DNA of 64,000 bases from Harmothoe impar (Eukaryota; Annelida; Polychaeta; Phyllodocida; Polynoidae). The notes under the pieces are model-generated. The model was not told where the DNA came from and did not search any database. It saw only the letters and a list, made by a program, of their open reading frames with translations. Shown piece after piece: positions 22,970-35,300 of the stretch. The stretch spans positions 20,560,784 through 20,624,783 of the forward strand of contig OX381706.1 of NCBI GenBank assembly GCA_947462335.1. The letters are read 5' to 3'. The translations under genes were made by a program, and so were the position numbers. The stretch's first letter is position 1, and each line of letters begins with the position of its first letter.

Positions 22970-24800
22970 GTATTAACGGGGAAACATTATCCAAGGCGTA
23001 CAAACATGGAATTGTCCTGTGGAGGCCCAGGTCAGTCATGCCTGTCTCAGCGTCTCTAGCGGCGCCGGCAGAGTTGTGGGACCTGCTGAGCCTGTCGGCC
23101 ATCACATTGAGCTTTCCAGGGATGTGAACATAGACCAGCTGGAGGTTGAACATGGCCTCCACCATCCATGCCGCCCTGGTGACGTCCAAGAGGGTCTTAT
23201 CCTTGCCCCGGCCGGATGTGAGGACAGAGACAGTGGCTTGGTTGTCCCAATGGATTCTGACGCACGTGCCCCTGTTGGATTCCTTAATGAACGTGTGGAG
23301 GGCAATCACAATGTTGATGGCCTCTAAATAGGCTATGTTGTCCACCGGGTCTGCATCGGGGGCAACCCTGGCGGCATAGGCATGCCTACCATCATGGGCA
23401 CCTATCCCGGTACCGCTGGCGTCCACATATATCTCAGTTGAGAACTCACTGGTGGGGATGATGGCGGAACCGTTCCAGTCCTCGGCGAACTGTCTAAACC
23501 ATTACATGTCCTTTCTCATTTCGCTGCTGACGTTAATGTACTTGCCCCTGTTTGCCCTGAGGGCGTCCAGTAGGCGACCCACAAACAAGCGGGCCGGGGG
23601 GATGCACTTCGCCACGTGTAGGAGGCTTCCCACGAGGTTCTGTAGCTGCTTGACTGTCATGGACCTTTTCTTCATGGCCTTGGCGACCTTGAGTTGGACC
23701 TCTCTTAACTTATCTGGTGGGACGGAGAGGGTCATGTCTATGGAGTCTATGAGGACCCCCTGCCATCTTATGTTGGTGGTCGGGGGCTGGGCCTTCTTGG
23801 GGGCCTCTGGGAGGCCTAGTTCGGCGATCAGGGACTTGGCTAGGTGGTAGTGGGTAGTGGCCTTCTCCTCGGAGTCGGCCACCAGGATGAGGTCGTCCAG
23901 GTACATGACTGAAGTCACTCCCTGGGCGGCCAGCATGTGCACGATGGAGTTGGCCACCCTCTGCATGGTGAGGTCACAATAGTAGTTGTCCTCCCATCCC
24001 AGACACAGCAGAGGCCACGTCATCGGGCAGCTGAAGAAGTTCTTATAAGCTCTGGCGATGTCTAAGGAGGCCATCCAGGGGGAGGGTCCCATGCCCTGGA
24101 GGGTGTTGACAAACTGTCTGACTGTGGGGAGGGAGTGCTCTCGCTCCATGCCCAATACACAATTCTTATATATGTACGCGTTAACTGAATGGGAATGTCA
24201 GATCGGTGATGACGCGTCTTTCCTCCTTGGTGGCCTTCTCCCTGGACATCAGCGGTGACACATGTGCCCAGGGGGAGAAGGGTGGGACCTTGAATGGGCC
24301 CTGTATGGCCCCCAAGGCGACCTCCGACTGGATGAATTCCCCCATCTGGCGTGGGTAGTCAGTAGCACTGGAATGGTTGCGTATTTCCTGAATGTCACTG
24401 ACGGGACCCATGTAGCCCATGGGGAAACCGTACATGAGATACGACAGGAGTTGGTCACTGTCAGGGCCGGCGGGGAGGAGTCACTCCCAGGCGGGTATGT
24501 TCAATGCTGTAGGCAGGGGGATGCGTGCCTTGACCGCATTGGGAAGTCCAGTGACCCTCACTGCGTCGTATATTTTACATAAACTGTCAGTGAGTACGCC
24601 CGGGACAGGGTGTGGCCATGTTGTGCGTCTATGGGAGCTGAATGCCGCCGGGGTGACGTCCACCGCGGGGTCCCATGTGTCCGTCTCGCACATGCTCCGG
24701 ATTTTTTCAAAGTCCGGGGGCGGGGCGTGAATATGTGTCTACTTGCCAGCACACCGGGTGCGGGGTCGGCTTGTGTACTGGGTGTGGGAGCTGGGCGGGA
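22970..24800 (-). pseudogene. Reverse transcriptase-RNase H of the Ngaro-type element (broken)
   Basis: Copies element RNA into cDNA. The fragments are collinear. A segment near 24690-24480 with IYDAVRVTGLPNAVKARIPL ends in TGA at about 24478. The next runs to 24181 in the same frame. A frameshift near 24180 leads to the RT core with MASLDIARAY and YLDD, which ends at a TAA at 23502. In-frame RNase H follows (YVDASGTGIGAHDG, then YLEAIN, HWDNQ and MADRLS, supplying the acidic residues). So at least two nonsense changes and one frameshift are present. YLDD and the RNase H acidic residues themselves are intact. Confidence 0.85.
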
Positions 24801-25163
24801 GTCATTGTTATAAAAGCTACTGCATTCAATAAAACCCGATGAAACCTGCCTGTTTTGCGTGCCTGCTGGACTTTCATGGGCGCCGCCATCTTTGTTTACG
24901 TCTGTGTGCTGGTTGCCGTCCTGCTGGTGCAGGCACGAGGCGGGAGGGGCAGCGGACTGGGAACCAGCTTCAGCGCCCATGGCTGCGCATGCGCCGTGGG
25001 CGTCCCCGGGAGTTCCTTCCAGAATGGCGACTTTTCGACTCGTGCAAGCCGCAAAACCTGAAATATTGTCTAAAATATTGTCCTCTAAGTGAGTATTGAC
25101 CTCGGTGTGCCGAGATTGAGGCGCCTCCCCTTGTGTGGGCGAGTGGGGGGGGGGGGGCGCCTA

Positions 25164-26471
25164 CTACGTGTTTTTTGGAAACGCTGGGTTGTTATGCTGC
25201 GCGGGATGTTGTTGTTGCTGCTGGGACCACCCCGGGGGTTGCTGTGTGTAGCGAGTGTCAGTGTGTGTATTGGGGCGGGTTTTGTTTTGGCACGCCATGT
25301 ACGTGTGGCTGGCGCGCTTGTTGTTGGTGCGCCAGCAGTATGAACAGAAATGCACGAAATTAGTGTTGTTATGCGCGTGATGTGAACTGAACCTACACCC
25401 TTTGTCGGCGTTGAAGTCCCTGCAGTACACTCCTTGGGCATTGTAGGGATCCCCGCCGTCGGTGCCCAACAAATGACCACCGCCCCCACCCTGGGTGTTG
25501 GAGAGGAGGAGGGCCTGATTGGTCTTTTCGTTTTGTATCGCCTGGGAGTCCCACCAATCAATGTCCTCTGTCTCAACTTTATCCCATATGGCCTGGGTCC
25601 AACGTCTGACGTCGGGCCATTTTCTACGTGTGAGGTCCCTTGCCACTTCTGCTATATGAGCCAAGATGTAGTCTCTGTCCTCCCATCTACATGCCTTTTT
25701 ATCCAGGGCAAGGGTAATCGCCCCATGGATGTACTCAAATTCACTGATCTTGTGGCGGATGTCTAGCTTCTGCTTGGGGGTATGTAGTCCCTCCCTATTT
25801 ACAAACATGTAGGGTTTACAGATGGGTTTTTTACCATGCAGGGGATCTACAGGGGAACGCTTACTATCATGATATTGCTCCTGGTACTCCTCCTGACGCA
25901 GGTAGCGGTCAGCGTAACTGTCCCGTGACCTCGACCTGTATCTGGGGAGCCCTTGCCCACTCGACCTGAACGGGGATCGGGTGCGTGACCGTGAGTGGGT
26001 GTGATGGCGGGACCTGCAGGGTCTGCGTGTGGTGTCCCTGGACCTGCTGCGCCGGGCTGGAGAGGCCGGGCTGCGTGGGGACCGGGGCCTAGCCACCTGA
26101 GACTTGAGTCTCTTGACTTTCTTGTCGGGGGTACGCTTGTTATGCCTACCATGCTTCTTCGCCCTGTGGGCCTTCTTAGGGGAGGGGGAGGGGTCTGAGG
26201 TGACTGTGGTGTCGTCGTCTGAGGCGGCCCCGGCGGTAGAGGACTGGGACTGGATGTACTCAGCGATAGTATCGATCTTAGAACTCATAGACTTGACCTT
26301 AGTGGTAACTGTGCACAAGTCCAGTTCAATTCTGGCCACCTTAGTTGCCGAAGACACAACCTTGTTGGAACCGCTCCCCTTTACAACCTTTTTAGACTTC
26401 TTGGGTGTGACCTTGGGGCGGTCCAATGCCATGGTTCTGGGACGCGCGGGCTCGCGCTTCTTGGGCGGCAT
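25164..26471 (-). CDS. Gag-like protein of the Ngaro-type element
   Basis: An open 435-residue protein from the ATG at 26471; the frame extends upstream only through a non-ATG start. It should coat element RNA. The N-terminal third is Lys/Arg-rich, followed by a short acidic patch and then an SR-rich region (SPASPARRSRSRD). The middle resembles a helical capsid-like domain (WPDVRRWTQAIWDKV). The C-terminus has a Cys/His cluster (YCRDFNADKGCRF, then HFCSYC and a later Cys) like the zinc-binding domain of YR retroelement Gags, ending in a Gln-rich tail. It is the only intact ORF of the element. Confidence 0.8.
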   Translation of the reverse strand: MPPKKREPARPRTMALDRPKVTPKKSKKVVKGSGSNKVVSSATKVARIELDLCTVTTKVKSMSSKIDTIAEYIQSQSSTAGAASDDDTTVTSDPSPSPKKAHRAKKHGRHNKRTPDKKVKRLKSQVARPRSPRSPASPARRSRSRDTTRRPCRSRHHTHSRSRTRSPFRSSGQGLPRYRSRSRDSYADRYLRQEEYQEQYHDSKRSPVDPLHGKKPICKPYMFVNREGLHTPKQKLDIRHKISEFEYIHGAITLALDKKACRWEDRDYILAHIAEVARDLTRRKWPDVRRWTQAIWDKVETEDIDWWDSQAIQNEKTNQALLLSNTQGGGGGHLLGTDGGDPYNAQGVYCRDFNADKGCRFSSHHAHNNTNFVHFCSYCWRTNNKRASHTYMACQNKTRPNTHTDTRYTQQPPGWSQQQQQHPAQHNNPAFPKNT

Positions 26472-26644
26472 GTTGGGTGGTGGATTGTATCTATTGATAA
26501 TCCGTATAAATCTCCCACACAATGTATACATCCACAAATTAAAACAGTGAATTCGTGATAAGCTGCTGTGATACTTATCTGTGGACAGTATACGTAGGTG
26601 GTGGTGCTATCTGGTAACCTGGTAAGTCCTCTCGGTGTGGAGCA

Positions 26645-26823
26645 AACTTGGTAGGATGTGGATAGGTGTAGGAGGAATGGCGGAATGCCGGGGGGAAGTA
26701 TGGAGAGGGGTGAGGTGAGGGTGGAGTACAGGTGGTGACACATGTGAGTGGTATGTGTAGTGTGGTTATGATCCTTCAGGGGGAGTAATGCCCCAGCGGG
26801 CTGCAGGGGCAGCCCGCCACCAC
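26645..26823 (-). repeat. Split direct repeat A1 (5' end of element)
   Basis: 179-base partner of 21587-21765. It marks the upstream boundary, after which the ATGGCTGCC-repeat flank resumes at about 26824. Confidence 0.95.
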
Positions 26824-27179
26824 TAAAAATCCAAGATGGCTGCCACATAGGTTCTCATAAATTATAAATCCCCTGACCTCAGGAATACATGTGGAACTTT
26901 AAGTGATATTTCCATGTTGGTTATAGTGGGTGTAGAACTCTTATCCCTGAATGGGAGACAATTTTTTTAAATTATTTCAGCTTTTACCAGAATAACAGAA
27001 GATATATTATAATCAATGGCAGTTTTCATATAGCCTGCACGAGGTATCATGACCACAACATCACTTTTCATTGTCCCTAAGGTCCCATCAGCATAAAAAA
27101 AACATGCTTTTAAATAGCTTTTAGTAATCGTTCGAATTAAATCACATCTGATGGCCCTGCTGCTGCAGTCCTACTGTCC

Positions 27180-27785
27180 CACACTCCCCCCACCTCCAGT
27201 CTCAAATTGCCCTGAACCCTCAGTCCCACACCCAGTCTCGCCCTGCTGAACCCCGGTCTCATCCTGCTGAACCCCCAGTCTCATCCTGCTGAACCCCCAG
27301 TCTCATCCTGCTCCACCTCCAGTCTCACCCTGCCCCACACCCCATCTCACCCTGTCCCACTCCCAGTCTCACTCTGCCCCACCCCTAATCTCACCCTGTC
27401 CCACCCTGCCCCACCCCCAGTCTCACTCTGCCCCACTCCCAGTCTCACCCTGCCCCACCCCCAATCTCACCCTGCCCCACCCCTAATCTCACCCTGTCCC
27501 ACCCTGCCCCACCCCCAATCTCACCCTGCCCCACACCCAGTCTCACCCTGCCCCACCCCCAATCTCACCCTGCCCCACCCCTAATCTCACCCTGTCCCAC
27601 TCCCAGTCTCACCCTGCCCCACCCCCAATCTCACCCTGCCCCATCCCCAGTCTCACCCTGCCCCACCCCCAATCTCACCCTGCCCAAAGGACAGTCTCAC
27701 CCTGCCCAAAGGACAGTCTCAGCCTGCCCCACGTCTAGTCTCACCCTGCCCCAAGGACAGTCTCATCCTGCACCACGCCCAGTCC
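27180..27785. repeat. Minisatellite, CCCAGTCTCACCCTGCCCCAC units
   Basis: About 28 units of 20-23 bases based on CCCAGTCTCACCCTGCCCCA, with variants in CAATCTC, TCATCCTGCTGAA and, at the right end, AAAGGACAGTCTC. Not a CRISPR array, because units are contiguous without spacers. Confidence 0.95.
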
Positions 27786-28290
27786 CCCCCTGCAGCGACC
27801 CAGAAGAGCTGACAATTATTCCGAGTTTATCGTCATTTTAAGATATATTACGATTTTGAGGTTTCTGGAGGAAGCAATACATTTATATGAAATGTCTGCC
27901 AAAACAATGACAAGGGGCCGGTGTTGTCTCCTAAAAATCTCCAAAATTGGTGGCATTATATTGTAAATGTTCATCAGGACTGAGTTTAAAAATGTTTACA
28001 TGTTTAGTGATACTTCAAACCTGTTGTCTGTGTTGTATATTTTAGAATTTTGAGACTTTCCCAGTAAGTTGAATTAAAATACTGATTTTGTGGAATAGAA
28101 GGAATACGTTGCCTTAGTGTTTTAGTTAACTATGAAAACCTGGCTTTTCAAAAATAATCTACATCACGAAGCTTAGGTGTTATCATTACGCATTTATGTT
28201 CAAGATATTTACAAATTTAAGCGTTGAGGGTTCGCAAAATATGACACCCTCAAAAGTGAAAAAAAGCACACACTGGAAACATAGATAGGG
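27786..28290. other. Intergenic AT-rich stretch
   Basis: No gene seen between the minisatellite and the likely 3' end of the RRM gene. Confidence 0.5.
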
Positions 28291-29282
28291 TTTCACTGTC
28301 ATAAGTTTTATTTTTTCGTCATTTTTTAAATGCGACATAATCAAGTTTCACACATAATCATCTAACACCTTTCATTAAGAAGAGAACAGGTATTTTCATT
28401 CTGTGTAGTCAAAAACCATTCTGCCTCGGGCTTCATTCTGTGCTCTTTCAATAGCACATTTAATGTACATATATGTCGCGCCCAATGCGCATAGGCTTGG
28501 CCTATCAAATAAATGGTTGCTATCGCTGACTCTCGCTAGTAAAATAGCTACTCCGTGTACTGTGTGAGCAACACAAAGCATACTCTATAGTCAAGAGCTA
28601 CGCGATGATTTCTCCGAATTGTTCTGTTGGTAAAGCGTGCTTTCGGTTTCAGGTCATAGTGACAACCCTGAATAAACAACGAATGCTACGTACAAGGGTA
28701 CCACATTGGTGACAACACGTAAGTACCCCTTCTTCACCCGGGGCAACAAAGACGGATAAAAGAGGTATCATATATAAAAGAGATCCAAACAAATTTAATA
28801 CGCTTCTGTTTGTAGAGAAATATAATCTCCAGAAATAGATCTACAACATATACAACTGATGCTTGACACATAAGAATAACAAATTGGTTAAAATGTTTGT
28901 CCGCTGTCGTACCAGCATCTCCAAATCTTGTTGTTATCGCATCTCAAATGCTTCACCGGCAGTAAGATTCTTCTCCCACTTCTTTCCCAACATGCAAGTC
29001 GCGTAGGTACACCGCTGCCTCACTATAATCTGAAACAATGTAATATTCCTATAATATTAACACACTTTCAATCCATTTAATAGAATTTTTCTTTGACAAC
29101 TTCAGAGCTACCACAAGACATAGTCAATGTCCAACATTAAAAGATGAACCAACAACAATTTATTGTAACATGGCGAATAAGCACTAGACGTGTATAGATT
29201 TGGTGGTGTGATTACCCAGGTCATTATACAAGACAGGCCCCATTTCAAGATCTATCTCACGGAGACAATGACATAACTTACC
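28290..29282 (-). other. 3' UTR of the RRM gene, including a UTR intron
   Basis: A donor (ACAGTG/gtaagtt) lies 22 bases past the stop codon. A good acceptor (ttgtttcag) opens a second UTR exon at about 29029. The nearest AATAAA on this strand is near 28310, giving a plausible end around 28290. A spliced 3' UTR this close to the stop should not by itself trigger decay, which needs more than about 50 bases. Confidence 0.45.
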
Positions 29283-29303
29283 ACTGTCATCTCTCGTCAT
29301 CCT

Positions 29304-32300
29304 TTAATATCTCCCACGTCCCCCACCTCGGCCCCGGCTGACAATTTTGGACCGTTTGGGTGCTCCACGATCACTTCTGCTGTAATAGTCATCTGCAAAT
29401 ACAAGTCAAGAGAATGTCAGTGAAAATCAGTCAATGTCCACAGTATGCATGCTTCAATCAATTGAAGTGACTTTAACCACCGATATTGGCTTGGTTTTGG
29501 GCCAATCCAAATGGCTTTCACAAGAGTACCAAATGTGATACCTTCACTGTGCTTGAGTTGAATATGAGACTAAATACTGAAGATACCTTTCACTTTTAAC
29601 CACAACTGTTGCATCGTCTCAATGTTATAATCTCATGAAAGCCAACATCAATCATCCCCTCACCTTCATATCCGCCACGGTCAGACAAGGTGCGTTTCCG
29701 TGCAGTGCGCTCGTCATAGTAGGAGTCCTCATAGCTGGAGTGGCCGCCGCTAGCGCCGCGAGCACCGCTGCGTGCTGACTCACTGCGGCTGCCGCCCCAG
29801 TCCTCCCTATACGAGCTGCTACTCTCACGGAAGCCGCTACTCGACGACCCGTAGTTGGAGCTGTACTCCCCGGAGCGAGGCCGGGAGCGCTCTGAGTAGG
29901 AGGAGGGCTGCCTGCTCTCCCATGTGCTGCTGCTGGCAGGGCCGGTGCTGCTGGAGTGGCGGCGTTCTGGGGCACCGCCCGCCACCGGCTTACGCTGCAT
30001 CTCACTGTGGGGCAGAGAGCTACACATCATTAATCCTCTCTGACTAACCATTATGTATTCTTTTTTTAAATAAATCAATTTCAGAACAACTTGCCATTTC
30101 ATGACTACCTAAAAACGAGTCTGGAAAGGGTTTTTGGAATATTTTTTTTCTGATATTCTCTCTTTTCGTATTCTAGTTTTGTTAACCGTGCACAATGAGT
30201 TTTGTATGAGGTCTGATTACTTACCACATGAGTGTTTCATGGACCCTTTAATATTATTTGTGAAAAAAAATATTGCTCTACAATTACACAAACTCTTATT
30301 AGAACTGCGAAAATGATCAGAAACCCAGATCTCACCTTAATAAGCTGGTAAGTCCCACCAACATGTTGACAGCATTTGCCGTCTGGTGGGTGTTGAGCTT
30401 GCCTGACCGGCCACGGTCACTGTTACCATAGCGGCTGGAGCCACGCTCACTGGTATTGAAGCGGCCTCCACGTTCACTGTCCAACCGGCGTGGGGGTCCC
30501 AGTTCTCGCCGCGCGCTGGGTGGTCCGTAGTACCCCTCACCACGTGGACTGGCACGGTGTGGGTTGTGTCCAGAGTGATAAGAATCATCCACCTGGAGTA
30601 AAATGGTGATATTCATATTTTTTCTGCAATCTACATTTTATTTCTATTCTTTTTAAAATATTATTCTTTTACATCAACGCAATCTACATGATAGGACGGG
30701 AAGAGCTGGTCCAGAATCCTAAATTCTGTATACACTATTAAACTCACTTTTCAGTTCATGAGCGATTACAAAACAAATATTTTTCCCCTTGTGCTTTACT
30801 CTCGCCATGTTATGTTGGAAACATAAAAGAGGAGAGATGACTGGTACTTACTCTGTGAGTGGGGCGGCGGCTCGGCATGGGGGAGCGTTCTGAAGCACGG
30901 GGCGACACTCCCTCACGTCGTGGCCGTATTTCACGGGGTGCACCGGCTCTGGGACCCAGTCCTCTGTTTAGGAGAAAAATATGGATTAGGATCGTCATTT
31001 TCATTACTTCATTCAAGACAAGTTCACTGCCTCAGTGCCTTACAATGATTTGGTATACCGGTACTTAAAATTCATGACAGCTGAAAAATTCTGCTTGTTC
31101 CCTGGTTTACCAAAAAAGACAAAAGGTGATTTTATAACATCATTTTATACAGAAACACCAGTGCAAAAGCAGGAGGGATAGTAATTACATAGCGTATTAA
31201 AGCACTATGCCGTCTTTACAGAGTTAATTCACTATAATTCCTGCGACTCACCTTCCGCGTGACATGCCGTAGGTGGGCCTGGTTGACGTCATACCGCCGA
31301 TGTTACGACGTATCGGTGGTTTGGGTAGCGCCATTCCCTTCTCGCGGCGTTTACGGTTGTCCATGGCAAGCTTCTGCTTCATCATCTTCACTTTCTGAAA
31401 ATCAAGAGTAAAAAAATATTAATTTGTGCAAATAGGGATCACACTGAGGTTTTGTAAAATACCCTGAACATTTTTTCTGACATTTTTTCTGATAGTGGGC
31501 AGCACTTAGTGCTAGAAGCGAAGCAGCGCCATGACCCTGCTAGTGGTGTTTCTAGCACTAAGAATTGGCGGGAAAATTTGCGGCTTTTCTTAAGCTAGGA
31601 AAAAGGCAAAATATCACGGATTCTTTTAGAAGATTAAATACTAAAATGACATGAAAACCATTTTGTAAAAAAACCTGACACCTAGTTTTCAGTAACCACC
31701 CCTAACCTAACACTTTCTGGCAGTGCCTGGAAACCCAAAGAAAAAGTACCTTGGGCACTTATTAGCCTGAATGTATGTATCTTGACTCACCCTGACAAGG
31801 TCGTGGTACTCCTTGGCCTTCATCCGGGTCCCACGACGATCTAACTGCATCTGACTCATGTTGAGGGTACGCACAATCTTAGCGCGCTCCTCGTCTGTCA
31901 GAACATCATCTGGGAGGGGATAACCAAACATAAGCCATGAGAAATATACAGAAAGCCTTGCTTGGTAACAACATGCCTGAAACCTCAAAATACAAAGGCC
32001 CAAAGTTGCAAGCCTGCTCCCTTCTCCATATGGGCTAGGTAATGGAATCTATAGTAATATCTCTATCAAGTCAATGTAGGTGTTTCCATATGACAAGACT
32101 TGAAGTAGTCGCGACAAAATTTCTCATTGTATTTACCTAGAATCTAGGGGTCTGTTTTTATACAGATGGGGCATTGCGGACTGTAAGTAGCATGGCTTGC
32201 TAGCTGGCCACGGGCACCATTTAGCTTTTACTACAACTCTGCAGCACAACATCTAACAGAGGGGAACAGTGACTACAGTGGCTTTAGGGGTCACCACCAT

Positions 32301-35300
32301 GCCGCCTACACGTAGATGTCCTCCTGGGTTATTATTAAATGCATGAAGGAAACCAACTCACCTGAATCAATCACCATGAAGAGCTCGAAGTTGGCCTGCA
32401 TCTTCTCCAGGTAGAGTTTGTGTCCCTCGATGACGTGCGGCTTGGCGATGTGTTCATCTACCAACTTCTTAGCCGCGTCCTCATCGTCCAGCTCAATGTA
32501 AGCATATCTGTAAATTCAACCACCGCGCGTTAGTCAAGTCTCATAACGGTTAAAACACCAACAACTCATTACCAATTGGGCATTGCTGATATAATTTTTT
32601 TTTGGATCTAGATGATTTAGCCGGGGATCCACTGCTGCGTATTTACTGCGAATTACACTTGTACAAGTAAAAACTAAGAAAGTTCTATCAGTGGGTCACC
32701 TGCTGGGACAATGTCTCCAGGAGGGACTTGCAGCGTGGGACTGTACTCGCAGAATTCAAGAACCGTGGATATATGCAAGTGCTCTTGTAGGTCTTTGTTG
32801 CACAAGTCAACTCTCAGTAAATACGCAGCAGTGGATCACTCCCTTTTGTTCAAAAGTTTTATTAGTGGTTCCTCATTTAATGGATTAGTATGTAATACTT
32901 GCTGAGCCCAATTGGTAATTTTATGTTTGGAACTGCATATCTAATTCACCCTAACTTTTTCAATCAATGCCATCTACTCTTTGCCCTAACAAAACGGTGT
33001 CCAGAGGACGAGGATGCAATTCCAAACATTTTCCATCTAGCTATTCTGAAATATGAAGTGTTCCATTAGTTTTTTTCCATTGGTCATTTAATACGATGGC
33101 AGGCCATTCAGCTTTCTCCAATCTTGTCTCCATCAAATTGTTAACTTCCCAGGTGTAGTTTCTGTGCCTAAAGGGCCATGTTTTATTTTTTCTAAAACAA
33201 TGACCCTACAAGGTCCCTTGGGGTGTATGACATGATGTGCAGGGGCTCTCCTACATAAGGAGTTGCACGGCTAGCAGTCCCTGGCTTTCATTCAATATTG
33301 ACAGTCCAGTGTGGGAGTTTTACTTTGGAAGTCCATGTCAGGTTGGCCTTAGCCAACTGTTATGATGTCCAGTTATATATAGTATAAGCTCCCATGTAGC
33401 TAGTAGAGCTTGGGGCGGGCTGAAAGCGGTGGTGTGGGGGTGGTGCGTGCTTCTTCGTGCTGTGTGGTCTCCTTGGGGGGATGACTGCAGGTTCATGTCG
33501 CTGTAGCAGTCTAGCGGTTGCCTCCATCCTACCCCACCGACTTACCGCACCACCCACCAAGTAGTCCGCTCTATAGCTGGGGCTGCTTGACTTTGGCCGA
33601 GGTGTCACCTCACGACATCCATGGGCATCTGTAATATATCACACAGCAACTAGGCAACAGGTTTTCAAGTTAGACATCAGCGAACAAAATTGCATGTTGT
33701 GACTTTTTTCCCTCATCATGCATAACCTACGTACCGGTACGGTGCGCGTTTTTACAATTGCATATTTGGCAGCATGGAAGGGACCAATTTTTAATACAGA
33801 TGGGGCGCGGGGACCATACGTAGCATGGCTTGCTAGCTGGCCACGGGCACCATTTAGCTTTTACTACAACTTTGCAGCACAACATCTACCTCCAACTCCG
33901 GCATCAATGTACCTTTTCACATGTACCTGGTTATACGCGACAATTGCCGACCTTGCATTTTCAAACTTTTTTCCTCACCTTTGCCTTGTTATGACTTTAG
34001 AGAAAAGATCCATTTTCTTTTATAAAATATTTACATTTCTGCAAAATTAAGTGCACACTGGTCTGACGGTGGCCCAACGGGCTTTGTGGTTTAATTCCTG
34101 ATGCAGCATATTAATGCTTGTCTTACAATTTAACCACGCGAGTCCAGGATTCCAAAAAGATATGCAACCATCAACTATTTATCCATTTCCCCCTGTTTAA
34201 TGCACCTTCAAAATGCAGAAAGTATTCCTTGGACCAAAAGCTAACCTTAGAAGGGGCTTTTCATTGCTTAATCCAATATCCCAGGGCTATTTTTGTAAGT
34301 AGGGCAGTGTTTGACCGTGGAGCGTGGGTGCATTAACCTTTTGTGTGACATGATATATATGTACCATGGGCTACCTAGAGGCTTTAAGCGCATGTCTACA
34401 ACTCATTCTATAATTTTGTAATGCATACACATTTTTTTTCTTTTTACTTCCAACAGTGGTAAACACTGGCCATTGAGGCGGGCACCATCAGGTGCTAATT
34501 ATGCATACTATCTCTGAGCAGGTTACTTCTTTCAAGTATATATCGTGACCGACTGCGTCCCTTGCTATATATATGCATATGCAATATATATAGGCTCTCT
34601 GTGAGTAGTATAGAAGGGAGCAGCGGTCACTTATACTGAGTGTGGGGCTTCATTCATACAACTTGATGGGAGGAGCAAACATGTAGTAGTTTGGGTTGCT
34701 GCGGAGTTCACCGCGAGGAGTTACCGCGAGAGATTATAGAAAAATAGCTGATTGACGACTGGCGGTGAGGCACAGCCAGTGCGCTCAGCCATGTGTGTAT
34801 ATCTTTACCCTTTGAGTGTTCCATTGGCCTTCATGGCCATCAGTTTGATCCGTGCTTGCGGGAATAACTCCAATAGTTGTTCCTTGGTAGTTGACGGTGG
34901 AATGCCACATACACTCACAAGGGTCTTTACTGTCTCTGCAACAGAAGCGGTCAAGTTAGACATCAGTCATGGCTTAGTGTTGAGCGGCAGGGCAGACAGC
35001 GCGGGCACCTTTTTCGTGAAATACAAGGTAGCTCTACAACAAGCAGCAAAGATCATCTTAAAATGACAACTTCTAAAATCTATCATCTGTAATTACTTAG
35101 GAGTGAAGGAGGTTGATTCATTTTTAGTTCGTTGAGCCCATGGCGGCTACTTTCTCTTCCCACCTCTCACCTATTGGGGTTTCGTTTAATTTATGTCACA
35201 CTTACCTCTTTCGTTTCACAATTATTCAAAGCCTAAGATTTGCCTAATTTTAAAAGTTTTGATCAATAAGAAACTAGGGTTTTCTACTGAGTGGAGTGAT

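Larger units (their letters stand above)
21384..26823 (-). mobile_element. Ngaro-type YR retrotransposon with split direct repeats
   Basis: A 5.4-kb element in minus orientation. In transcription order it has A1 (26823-26645), gag, RT-RNase H, tyrosine recombinase, B1 (21918-21766), A2 (21765-21587) and B2 (21536-21384). A1 and A2 are 179 bases with one difference seen. B1 and B2 are 153 bases with two differences seen. The A1...B1-A2-B2 order is the split direct repeat of Ngaro/PAT elements. YR retroelements lack integrase and make no target duplication, and none is evident here. The repeats are nearly identical, yet the pol region carries frameshifts and stops. Confidence 0.9.

Noticed and set aside
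22185..23426. A single 413-residue protein
   Set aside because: Only its first part is RNase H; the rest is the out-of-frame shadow of the recombinase.
22110..25576. Plus-strand open frames of 80-160 residues across the Ngaro-type element
   Set aside because: They are antisense shadows of the GC-rich gag, RT and recombinase genes and carry no family motifs.
27180..27785. Regularly spaced repeats resembling a CRISPR array
   Set aside because: Units are contiguous with no unique spacers, and the context is an animal genome.
31505..31562. MicroRNA precursor
   Set aside because: The perfect stem is only 13 bases and the flanking pairing is poor. It was kept only as a hairpin note.
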